Source: Adineta vaga (Eukaryota; Rotifera). From it: a stretch of 64,000 nt of DNA. A program made the translations under genes and the position numbers. Below are positions 9,286 to 20,946 of this stretch, piece after piece; positions within the stretch are counted from its first letter, which is position 1, and every line of letters starts with the position of its first letter. The DNA is taken from NCBI GenBank assembly GCA_021613535.1, contig CP075492.1, positions 4,154,001 to 4,218,000 on the forward strand, given 5' to 3'. The notes under the pieces were generated by a model that saw only the letters and a list, made by a program, of their open reading frames with translations, was not told the DNA's origin and did no database searches.

Positions 9286-11183
9286 ATGGCAACAGGTGGA
9301 AGTATTAATGTACAGCAACGTGTGCGCGTATCAGATATAGCTAAGGAGCCACAAAAAATGCTTATGCCAATACGTGGCTATGAGAAAATGCCGTTAGTAT
9401 CGTTGGAAGAAGCGGTAGCACCGCTTGTTTCTATATTACCTGAAGTTCAAGACTACGTCTATGTAGCGAAACAACGATGTGAGGACGAACCGGCTGATGG
9501 TTTAACAAAAGATGAATCAGCATCAATCATGTTGTATTCTATGGAATGGGAACCACACGAAGAATGTTTGTATTTTAGTTTAAATGCAACTCTTCGTGCT
9601 GAGGATCGACGAAAACTGAAACCATGGTTCTTGTATTTGAAGTTGGTCCTCACAGCATTGGAGAAATTACCCTCGAAGCAACGGGTTATTTTTCGTGGAG
9701 TAAATATAGATTTAAGCAACATGTACACAAAAGGAAAAACATTTATTTGGTGGGGATTTTCTTCATGCACAACATCACTAGAAGTGCTCGAAAATGAACA
9801 ATTTCTGGCTAAAGCTGGTGAAAGAACATTGTTTACTATTCATTGCGATAGTGGAAAAGATATTAGCCGTCACTCTTATTACGCATCAGAAAAAGAGATC
9901 CTTTTGCTCGCTGCTCGACAATTTACTGTAGAATCTTGTCTTCGACCAGCACCTGGACTTCATATGGTTCAAATCCAAGAAACTCGATCACCAATTACTC
10001 TTTTACCGCAGGCTACTAATGAAGCTGATAAAATTAAGCTACCATCAAGTAAGAGAAAAGTATTTTTATTATTTGATACCTTCAATACCGTGAAAAAAAT
10101 AGTATTTAGAGAAAATTCTAGACAGATTTGAAGAGATATTGTAAAGTCCTTTGTGTTAGAATTGTAAAAAATAGGTCTTATTTGAATTATTTTTAATTAC
10201 TATTGATAGGTTCAGAAGTTAACAAAATACAAGCACCAGTTCATTTTGCAGGTCCATCAAAGCCGACGAACGAAACCAAATATACAAAACCGAGTATGTT
10301 AGAATTGAAATACTAATAATAATACTAACATTTGATGAATAATTTTCATAATTATGTTTATCTAAACGAATCGCATTACATTGAGTATTCTAAGAGAAAT
10401 ATAAAAGACGTACCATGAAAATGACATAAATGATTTTCAACAAAGAGTTTATGTGATTTCGGTTATTCCCTATTCTCTAGTAATAATTAACTGACTTCTT
10501 CACTAGTTTCAGTACATAGAAGGAATAAATCTGCAACATACTATCATGTGAATATTTAAATAGATTATACTATCTACTTCATATATTTCTTTTTGAAAAA
10601 CATATTATTTAATCACTTTCGGACTATATGGAAAGGACGTCTGGCAAGAAAGCAACGAAATGTAAAGACATATTTTTAGATTTTCGTTGACGTAATTTCA
10701 TACATACATTTAATAAAAATGATTCAATGATTTAATTTTCAATGACTAAGTAAACATTAAGACTACTCTTTGTAACCTTATTAATAGGGCTCGATAATGT
10801 GCTACATGGTATCAAGGTCGTTATTTTACTATCCGTTGTGAAACTTAAACCATCTAGATATATTATGTACTGTAGCAATTAAACTAAAAATAGATTAGAA
10901 TATTGCATTGCTGCGAACGAAAGTTTACTACTTACATAATTCAGTAATTCTTCCACAGAATCACTTAAGATACCTACTGATCCCCAGTCGAACTGCACTG
11001 ATGCATGTCAAATAGACTATATTAGAGACAAAAAATATTTTAATAAATTTTTAATTATTTTATATTTGTACTTTCTATTTAGAAAAACAAGAATTTGCTG
11101 AACCTAATGCCTTTAAAAAGCTCCGTAAAAATCGTTTATATTACATTGGATCATTTTCCATCAAAGCAGCCTGTGTCATCTAA
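9286..11183 (+). CDS. Mono-ADP-ribosyltransferase (ART, R-S-E type)
   Basis: The main exon (ATG at 9286, in-frame alternative 9220; to about 10048) carries the NAD:arginine ADP-ribosyltransferase fold. It has an Arg in VIFRGV, the Ser motif in WWGFSSCTTS, and an ExE motif in YASEKEIL, so the R-S-E triad and the Arg-specific ExE are all present. Such enzymes move ADP-ribose from NAD to protein side chains; bdelloids carry many. No clear signal peptide, so likely intracellular. The frame continues to a stop at 10129-10131, but a good GTAAGA donor at 10049 joins in phase to 10210-10293 and then to 11083-11183, giving a basic tail. The last exon, across a 789-base intron, is uncertain; the simple unspliced end at 10131 is the alternative. 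Confidence 0.78.
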
Positions 11184-13015
11184 ATAGGGTGGGAAAATAT
11201 AAATGAAAAAGAGTTTTGTTCTGAATATTCGTTTATATCAAGATACTGTATAACTAATTACTACATTACTCTCTTTTGCAAAACCTGAAATAAGTCAACA
11301 TATGTTAACGGCCGTTTTGACTATTCAATTTACATATCAACAGTACTTGATTCAATCGTACTCCAATTCATTCTAGAGAAAACAACATAAACGATTGTCA
11401 CCATCATTCTGCATATTCAACTATGACAAAAGTATAAACGTTCAATCAGATCATATGACTTCTTTTGAAATGAATAGGAATTTTGGCTAAAATATTTGTG
11501 CCACTTGCGGAAAATGTCGTTGTACTTATTCATTTTTCATATGATCTTCAACATATATTTGTACTGCAAATTTTAATTTGTTAGGAAATACATATGTAGA
11601 TACATCATTGACTGGTATATGAGAGTTCATATTTTGAACGACCAATAGAAGTAAGTTGAAGTAAATTTATTTTTTTTGAAGAGTGTGTCAAATTAGAATA
11701 GAATTTCTATTTCGCACATTCAATTACTATATAAACACTGAGCCGTTTTCAAGTCACACTTCACATCATATGATCAATAGCATATACGAATAAAGCTCAC
11801 TGGTGATTACATGTATTCATTTAAGTTATCATATCCATTAAATATATAATTTCATATATAGCCTATTGTATCAACATGTACGTGAATATATGATTAAGAA
11901 AACTTGGGAATGGATGATAACTATTTGTATATCATACTATCAGCATCTATCCTTTGCAGTCCAAGCTATGTCTCATCGATATACAAATAGATGAATGCGA
12001 TATCCGTAGTGAAACCAATTCTTTGTCAATGCAATGTTTGCACATATTAATTACTCACTAAGATTTATCGTAAATAAATGGAGAATATGAATCAGATGAT
12101 GTGACGAATAGGGAGTTTTCCTTCATGATATCACCACTCGAAGTATATTTTGTCTCAGCTTTGTCTATCATATCTACAGTATTGTTGGACAGAAATATTG
12201 GTCTGGCGATAATTCGAACCGTTACATAATTTCACCAATCTTGTCATATGCCACTAGCGAATGAATCAAAAGTTTCGTTTATCTGTACGACAAATAATAG
12301 AATAAGATGATTGGTACATAAACATTAATAAAACATGCAGTTATTCCAATCTGTAACTACCTGCAACCTTTATCTTTACAATAAGCACGAAAATTGAACA
12401 AAATGATGCTAATGTCAATTCATTATTCATATAACTGTCGGCCACCATTAATGACTCGTTGCAACTATTCTCACATCAATAGGATATATGAACCTAGCGA
12501 TGATCAGCAACATTCTGATATCACCTACTTCTCATCTGCATATATTCCAGTTTGATGCTCTATCTTAATAACACTAATATCCACACGAATTTATAAACTT
12601 TATTACTAGTCGTTTACTATCTGCTCTACCACTCACACCCTCAATTTTCGATTCGTAATCGACATTCAGCAAATAAATGAACCGACACCTTCTAAATGCT
12701 TCAAATGTCAAAAACATTCATTATATACATGACACTGTCTCACACAGAATCATTTCGCATAAATAATATCGCACATGTGAACTTACCGAAAAGAACTTTC
12801 GTGCATCCCATTCATATTACCACTGATTACACTTTTATGAGAATCTTTTACTCTTTGTCATAAGCACTCTATATTGTTCAACACATTGTTGCTATCGTAC
12901 GTACATTTACTACGTCTTCCGACGTGATCTTTATATCTTCTAAACTTTCTCTCACTCTTTCATCCATACAGCTACAACACAGTGGTGCAACATGTTCAAG
13001 CCACTCGCTACTTGT
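11184..13015 (+). other. Intergenic, nothing recognised
   Basis: AT-rich, no open frame of note, no terminal repeats seen. It borders the minisatellite. Confidence 0.4.
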
Positions 13016-16000
13016 GTGATGCCGGATGAGATGAGTGAGAATGAAGATTGGATTCAAAGTGAGCAAAAGAGATGAAGAATAGTATCTTAAGTAATGTTCA
13101 TGAGTGATGTGATATTGGATGAGATGAGTGTGAATGAAGATTGGATTCAAAATGAGCAAAAGAGATGAAGAATAGTGTCATGAGTAATGTTCATGGGTGA
13201 TGTGATATTGGACGAGATGAGTGAGAATGAAGATTGGATTCAAAGTGAGCAAAAGAGATGAAGAATAGTATCTTAAGTAATGTTCATGAGTGATGTGATA
13301 TTGGATGAGATGAGTGTGAATGAAGATTGGATTCAAAATGAGCAAAAGAGATGAAGAATAGTGTCATGAGTAATGTTCATGGGTGATGTGATATTGGACG
13401 AGATGAGTGAGAATGAAGATTGGATTCAAAGTGAGCAAAAGAGATGAAGAATAGTATCTTAAGTAATGTTCATGAGTGATGTGATATTGGACGAGATGAG
13501 TGAGAATGAAGATTGGATTCAAAGTGAGCAAAAGAGATGAAGAATAGTATCTTAAGTAATGTTCATGAGTGATGTGATATTGGACGAGATGAGTGAGAAT
13601 GAAGATTGGATTCAAAGTGAGCAAAAGAGATGAAGAATAGTATCTTAAGTAATGTTCATGAGTGATGTGATATTGGATGAGATGAGTGAGAATGAAGATT
13701 GGATTCAAAGTGAGCAAAAGAGATGAAGAGCAGTGTGGTGGGTAATGTTCATGAGTGATGTGATATTGGATGAGATGAGTGAGAATGAAGATTGGATTCA
13801 AAGTGAGCAAAAGAGATGAAGAGCAGTGTTTTGAGTAATGTTCATGAGTGATGTGATATTGGATGAGATGAGTGAGAATGAAGATTGGATTCAAAGTGAG
13901 CAAAAGAGATGAAGAGCAGTGTGGTGGGTAATGTTCATGAGTGATGTGATATTGGATGAGATGAGTGAGAATGAAGATTGGATTCAAAGTGAGCAAAAGA
14001 GATGAAGAGCAGTGTTTTGAGTAATGTTCATGAGTGATGTGATATTGGATGAGATGAGTGAGAATGAAGATTGGATTCAAAGTGAGCAAAAGAGATGAAG
14101 AGCAGTGTTTTGAGTAATGTTCATGAGTGATGTGATATTGGATGAGATGAGTGAGAATGAAGATTGGATTCAAAGTGAGCAAAAGAGATGAAGAGCAGTG
14201 TGGTGGGTAATGTTCATGAGTGATGTGATATTGGATGAGATGAGTGAGAATGAAGATTGGATTCAAAGTGAGCAAAAGAGATGAAGAGCAGTGTTTTGAG
14301 TAATGTTCATGAGTGATGTGATATTGGATGAGATGAGTGAGAATGAAGATTGGATTCAAAGTGAGCAAAAGAGATGAAGAGCAGTATGGTGGGTAATGTT
14401 CATGAGTGATGTGATATTGGATGAGATGAGTGAGAATGAAGATTGGATTCAAAGTGAGCAAAAGAGATGAAGAGCAGTGTGATGAGTAATGTTCATGAGT
14501 GATGTGATATTGGATGAGATGAGTGAGAATGAAGATTGGATTCAAAGTGAGCAAAAGAGATGAAGAATAGTGTCATGAGTAATGTTCATGAGTGATGTGA
14601 TATTGGATGAGATGAGTGAGAATGAAGATTGGATTCAAAGTGAGCAAAAGAGATGAAGAATAGTATCTTAAGTAATGTTCATGAGTGATGTGACATTGGA
14701 TGAGATGAGTGAGAATGAAGATTGGATTCAAAGTGAGCAAAAGAGATGAAGAATAGTATCTTAAGTAATGTTCATGAGTGATGTGATATTGGACGAGATG
14801 AGTGAGAATGAAGATTGGATTCAAAGTGAGCAAAAGAGATGAAGAATAGTATCTTAAGTAATGTTCATGAGTGATGTGATATTGGATGAGATGAGTGAGA
14901 ATGAAGATTGGATTCAAAGTGAGCAAAAGAGATGAAGAGCAGTGTGGTGAGTAATGTTCATGAGTGATGTGATATTGGATGAGATGAGTGAGAATGAAGA
15001 TTGGATTCAAAGTGAGCAAAAGAGATGAAGAGCAGTGTTTTGAGTAATGTTCATGAGTGATGTGATATTGGATGAGATGAGTGAGAATGAAGATTGGATT
15101 CAAAGTGAGCAAAAGAGATGAAGAGCAGTGTTTTGAGTAATGTTCATGAGTGATGTGATATTGGATGAGATGAGTGAGAATGAAGATTGGATTCAAAGTG
15201 AGCAAAAGAGATGAAGAGCAGTGTGGTGGGTAATGTTCATGAGTGATGTGATATTGGATGAGATGAGTGAGAATGAAGATTGGATTCAAAGTGAGCAAAA
15301 GAGATGAAGAGCAGTGTTTTGAGTAATGTTCATGAGTGATGTGATATTGGATGAGATGAGTGAGAATGAAGATTGGATTCAAAGTGAGCAAAAGAGATGA
15401 AGAGCAGTATGGTGGGTAATGTTCATGAGTGATGTGATATTGGATGAGATGAGTGAGAATGAAGATTGGATTCAAAGTGAGCAAAAGAGATGAAGAGCAG
15501 TGTGATGAGTAATGTTCATGAGTGATGTGATATTGGATGAGATGAGTGAGAATGAAGATTGGATTCAAAGTGAGCAAAAGAGATGAAGAATAGTATCTTA
15601 AGTAATGTTCATGAGTGATGTGACATTGGATGAGATGAGTGAGAATGAAGATTGGATTCAAAGTGAGCAAAAGAGATGAAGAATAGTATCTTAAGTAATG
15701 TTCATGAGTGATGTGACATTGGATGAGATGAGTGAGAATGAAGATTGGATTCAAAGTGAGCAAAAGAGATGAAGAGCAGTGTGATGAGTAATGTTCATGA
15801 GTGATGTGATATTGGACGAGATGAGTGAGAATGAAGATTGGATTCAAAGTGAGCAAAAGAGATGAAGAGCAGTGTTTTGAGTAATGTTCATGAGTGATGT
15901 GATATTGGATGAGATGAGTGAGAATGAAGATTGGATTCAAAGTGAGCAAAAGAGATGAAGAGCAGTATGGTGGGTAATGTTCATGAGTGATGTGATATTG

Positions 16001-17620
16001 GATGAGATGAGTGAGAATGAAGATTGGATTCAAAGTGAGCAAAAGAGATGAAGAGCAGTGTGATGAGTAATGTTCATGAGTGATGTGATATTGGATGAGA
16101 TGAGTGAGAATGAAGATTGGATTCAAAGTGAGCAAAAGAGATGAAGAATAGTATCTTAAGTAATGTTCATGAGTGATGTGACATTGGATGAGATGAGTGA
16201 GAATGAAGATTGGATTCAAAGTGAGCAAAAGAGATGAAGAATAGTATCTTAAGTAATGTTCATGAGTGATGTGACATTGGATGAGATGAGTGAGAATGAA
16301 GATTGGATTCAAAGTGAGCAAAAGAGATGAAGAGCAGTGTGATGAGTAATGTTCATGAGTGATGTGATATTGGATGAGATGAGTGAGAATGAAGATTGGA
16401 TTCAAAGTGAGCAAAAGAGATGAAGAATAGTATCTTAAGTAATGTTCATGAGTGATGTGATATTGGATGAGATGAGTGAGAATGAAGATTGGATTCAAAG
16501 TGAGCAAAAGAGATGAAGAGCAGTGTGGTGGGTAATGTTCATGAGTGATGTGATATTGGATGAGATGAGTGAGAATGAAGATTGGATTCAAAGTGAGCAA
16601 AAGAGATGAAGAGCAGTGTTTTGAGTAATGTTCATGAGTGATGTGATATTGGATGAGATGAGTGAGAATGAAGATTGGATTCAAAGTGAGCAAAAGAGAT
16701 GAAGAGCAGTATGGTGGGTAATGTTCATGAGTGATGTGATATTGGATGAGATGAGTGAGAATGAAGATTGGATTCAAAGTGAGCAAAAGAGATGAAGAGC
16801 AGTGTTTTGAGTAATGTTCATGAGTGATGTGATATTGGATGAGATGAGTGAGAATGAAGATTGGATTCAAAGTGAGCAAAAGAGATGAAGAGCAGTGTGA
16901 TGAGTAATGTTCATGAGTGATGTGATATTGGATGAGATGAGTGAGAATGAAGATTGGATTCAAAGTGAGCAAAAGAGATGAAGAATAGTGTCATGAGTAA
17001 TGTTCATGAGTGATGTGATATTGGATGAGATGAGTGAGAATGAAGATTGGATTCAAAGTGAGCAAAAGAGATGAAGAATAGTATCTTAAGTAATGTTCAT
17101 GAGTGATGTGACATTGGATGAGATGAGTGAGAATGAAGATTGGATTCAAAGTGAGCAAAAGAGATGAAGAATAGTATCTTAAGTAATGTTCATGAGTGAT
17201 GTGACATTGGATGAGATGAGTGAGAATGAAGATTGGATTCAAAGTGAGCAAAAGAGATGAAGAATAGTATCTTAAGTAATGTTCATGAGTGATGTGACAT
17301 TGGATGAGATGAGTGAGAATGAAGATTGGATTCAAAGTGAGCAAAAGAGATGAAGAGCAGTGTGATGAGTAATGTTCATGAGTGATGTGATATTGGACGA
17401 GATGAGTGTGATTGAAGATTGGATTCAAAGTGAGCAAAAGAGATGAAGAGCAGTGTTTTGAGTAATGTTCATGAGTGATGTGATATTGGACGAGATGAGT
17501 GAGAATGAAGATTGGATTCAAAGTGAGCAAAAGAGATGAAGAGCAGTGTGGTGGGTAATGTTCATGAGTGATGTGATATTGGATGAGATGAGTGAGAATG
17601 AAGATTGGATTCGAAAGGGA
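13016..17620. repeat. 93-base minisatellite, about 49 units, higher-order
   Basis: Tandem head-to-tail units of 93 bases with a near-invariant core (GATGAGATGAGTGAGAATGA followed by AGATTGGATTCAAAG) and a variable tail of about 15 bases with six main forms (for example ending GTTTTGAGTA, GTATGGTGGGTA, GTGATGAGTA, GTATCTTAAGTA, GTGTCATGAGTA). Secondary variants (tgatatt/tgacatt, gatgag/gacgag) travel with tail types. The edges are diverged. Because 93 is 31 codons and one minus-strand frame lacks a stop, artificial minus-strand frames of up to 799 codons appear; these are not genes. The plus frame stops in every unit. Confidence 0.97.
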
Positions 17621-18773
17621 TGTAGAATAGTTTATGTGTGTTTTGTGTGTGTGAAGACAATAGTGTTGATTGTTAAAGTGACTGAAATAAAGGTTTATAT
17701 GGTGAAAGTTGAATCTTCAGTAATCACTTATGTGTTAAGTTATTCGTGCAACGAATTAAAGTTTTTTCAACTATCGTTTTTTAGGTACTTTGAAGGATAA
17801 AAAACGTTTTTTTTGTATTATTGAAGGTTGACTTCTGTTGAGCTAGATTGTAAGATAATGAATGAGTACTGGTGAATTGAAAGATGGCACGTTTTAGAGG
17901 GGAATGGCGTGATCGTATGTCGGAAAGTCATTTGGTATTAATTCTTAGAGGTTTCAATCGACAAACTCCACGGGGAATATATATTAGTCATACGGTCGAA
18001 TGGTACTGCACTTTTAATGTAGAAATCGTTACTTCCAGGAAAGAAAGACATCAACTTGTAAAACGGCTAAGAAAATTATGCCAATTTCAATTGAAACTGT
18101 CTTGTACTATATTGTTTCGAAAGAATAAGGACACAGAAGTAGCAAGTTCCTTCAAATGAAACAAAAATGCAACAGATCATATAGAAGTTTATGCTACGTA
18201 TTGAGCAATAGTTAATACAGAAAAGTGACTCATGAACATTTGTAGAGAATCAAGTTACGAGAGAAGTTAGTTTTGTCTGAAAAGGTTGACTGAGTAATAA
18301 TTAGTTGTAACAAGTCCAAGGTTGTGGGTACAAACCATTTTTATTTCTTTGAATTATGAAACAAGTACTGTGACGATAATCTTTTCGAAAAAAAATCGCA
18401 TAAAACTGTCGAATTCACCGTTTTGCACAATATAGAAGACTGCAGTGTATTCTGCACGTATATGAATGAATAAAAAGTATGATAAAATACATGGTGACCG
18501 GTGACATCTATAACAAATGTGGATATTTTGTGGAATCTGAATTAATTTTGAATAAAAAAATCCAATTTGAAAATAAAAAATAAAGTTGTGAAAGTATAGA
18601 AAATTATTTGAATAAATTGATGTTGTCATTGTTATTAAATGATTCATCTCATGACGGAACAGATGGTTCACTCTCATTTCCTTGTTCTCTGTTATTCTTT
18701 TCTCACTCAACATGGCAGATAATTAATTGTTTTTTTCTCATACATTTGTTGTTGGTAAATAATATCCCCGAAA
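17621..18773 (+). other. Intergenic flank of the minisatellite
   Basis: No supported gene. An open frame at 17884-18159 (91 codons, basic) has no recognised motif, no splice support and lies alone. A frame at 18354-18713 on the minus strand is low-complexity aromatic sequence. Confidence 0.4.
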
Positions 18774-20139
18774 ATGTCGAATCAACCAGCTACGGAAAAC
18801 GATCAAGAAGAACAAAAAAGCAAAAAACCAGCTGGTAATTTTTCACATTTGTATCTTACATTCTCTGATTCCCTCTATTTTTAGATACAGCATTTAAACA
18901 ACAACGTTTACCAGCATGGCAACCTATAATAACAGCAGATACAGCATTACCTGTGTTTTTAATCATTGGTTTACTTTTCATTCCAATTGGTATTGTCTTG
19001 GTGGTGACATCAGAACGCGTATGAAAGAGTTGTTCAAATAACTGTATTCATAGATTTTTTCTTCTTCAAGGTACTCGAATATGATCTCGATTACACAGAT
19101 ACAAATTGTATAAGTACAACTGGAGGAAATGTTACATGTGCTGATATATTACAAAGAAGCAACTATACGGGTGCTAAGTGTACTTGTACTATACCAATTA
19201 AATTAGATAAACCCTTTACAGTTAGTACTTCTTCTATCTTTTGAATCAAATAAATTTGCTTTTTAGGGAAAAGTTTATTTCTATTATGGTTTAATAAATT
19301 ATTATCAAAATCATCGTCGTTATGTTAAATCTCGTGATGATAATCAATTACTTGGTAGTACAGATGCAGTTAATAATGATTGTCAACCATTTCAAAAATC
19401 ACCGAACGGTTCCGATTATACACCATGTGGAGCAATTGCAAATTCGAAATTTAATGGTATGTTCTTTTCATTTCTACATTCAGACAACTTTTCTTTTCTT
19501 TTTAATTAGATTCATTAACACTGTCATTCAATGGTAGTCAAAATGTTCCATTTCTAAGTACTGATATCGCCTGGACAACTGACAAGGCTGTTAAATTTCA
19601 AAATCCACCTAATGCTTCTAATTGTAACTATGAAAAAATTTCTTTTGCTTCTTAGTCAGTCGATCTATCTTATTTGAATAGATTTTAAAACACACCCATC
19701 GCCACCAAATTGGAATTATACTGCATGGGATTTAGGTGGAAATGATCAGAATAATAAAGGTTATCAAAATGAAGATTTTATTGTTTGGATGCGTACAGCT
19801 GCCATGCCAACATTTCGTAAATTGTACCGAAAACTAGATACAACTAATTCGAGCGCATTTCAAAATGGTTTACCACAAGGAAATTATACTTTAACTGTTG
19901 AATATAGTAATGATGATATCTGTTAAATTGAAAAAGAAACCAATAGAATTGTTTTGTACTTTCTTTTTAAAGATTATCCAGTGACAAGTTTTTCGGGAAG
20001 AAAACAATTTATTATCAGTACAACATCATGGATGGGAGGAAAAAATCCATTTCTTGGTTGGGCTTATATTGTTGTTGGAATCGTTTGTATGATTGCCTTC
20101 GTGGTCTTTTTTATTCTCCATAAAACATGGAAAATGTAA
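18774..20139 (+). CDS. TMEM30A: CDC50/TMEM30 P4-ATPase beta subunit
   Basis: Seven exons (18774-18834, 18885-19018, 19071-19220, 19267-19456, 19510-19623, 19682-19906, 19973-20139) give 346 residues, the usual CDC50 length. It has a short acidic N-terminus, then [19 protein letters not shown] before TM1 (about 45-62), and a large Cys-containing, N-glycosylated ectodomain (NYTG, NGSD, NYTAW, NYT). Then come the invariant [20 protein letters not shown], the [13 protein letters not shown] strand and the signature [20 protein letters not shown] leading into TM2. The protein chaperones and is an obligatory subunit of P4-ATPase phospholipid flippases at ER, Golgi and plasma membrane. The last codons (KTWKM) overlap a GTAAGT, so a longer alternative C-terminus is possible but not needed. 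A, B and C paralogues cannot be separated safely. Confidence 0.93.
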
Positions 20140-20946
20140 GTTATACTGAAAAGTCTCTCAAACAAATAATTGGATTTCATCGACGTATATTTGATTAGAA
20201 ATAATATTCTCTCTACATATAAACTTATTACTGTGCAAAGAAAAGAATAATTCTTATCATTTTCATTTTATCGTTTCTGTCGTTGTACTTTGCTCTATCA
20301 AAATCATGTGCTTTTTTTTGGATATTATTCATCTATTGGTATACCCTGTGCTCGAGTGCAAAAAAAGTCAGATCTAATTTTTGATATGAAAATATTAATT
20401 AACATACTCATAGTCATTCTTCAACATAGTGTGTATTGATGTCACTAGGGAAATTTTTCTTCTATTAAGTATTATTAACATTAAACTCACAAATCGATTT
20501 GAATTCATTTCTAGGAAGAAATAAAGTAATTGTAAGACGTGTCGAGTGAGTTTAATAGAGATAGAAAGCTGATAAAAAATATATTCGCTCGAAGGCAGTT
20601 GATCTTACATTTTGTTTTATATGATCAGCTTCGTTTTGCTCTACTTGGTTGTGTTTTTTCTTCTTCTTCTTCTTATCTTATCCTATTTTTCTCGTTTAGA
20701 CAAAATCGACCACCGACATAAATCTCTCTCTCGAAGAAGAAGAAGAAGAAGAAGAAGACGAGAATATACTCAGAATGATATCGGTGTATTGATTGGAATC
20801 ATTATTCATTCGTTGTTGTTGTTGCTATTATTTGTGCTTTTTGTTTATCGTATACATATATTCATTTGAATGAGAAAAAAAACCTACGCTTCTAATCACG
20901 CTTTTTGGAAATAAAATGCAATATTTGTTCGTTTTCAGATTGTATT
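20140..20946 (+). other. Intergenic with a GAA microsatellite
   Basis: Holds a CTTCTT tract (about 20660-20675) and a (GAA)n run at about 20733-20757. Frames through these give Arg or Phe/Leu homopolymers and are rejected as genes. This is also the probable promoter of the GRAMD1 gene. Confidence 0.45.

Noticed and set aside
13364-17530. Long minus-strand frames (396, 799 and 179 codons) as genes
   Set aside because: They are produced by a 93-base tandem repeat whose period is a multiple of three; the frame has no domain, no splice signals and simply follows the array.
17884-18159. 91-codon frame beside the minisatellite
   Set aside because: No recognisable domain or splice sites; cannot be supported as a gene though not excluded.
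18310-18340. Telomere-like TGTGGG motifs (also near 26880)
   Set aside because: Single occurrences, not arrays.
20539-20869. Arg-rich and Phe-rich frames
   Set aside because: They are translations of CTT/GAA microsatellites.
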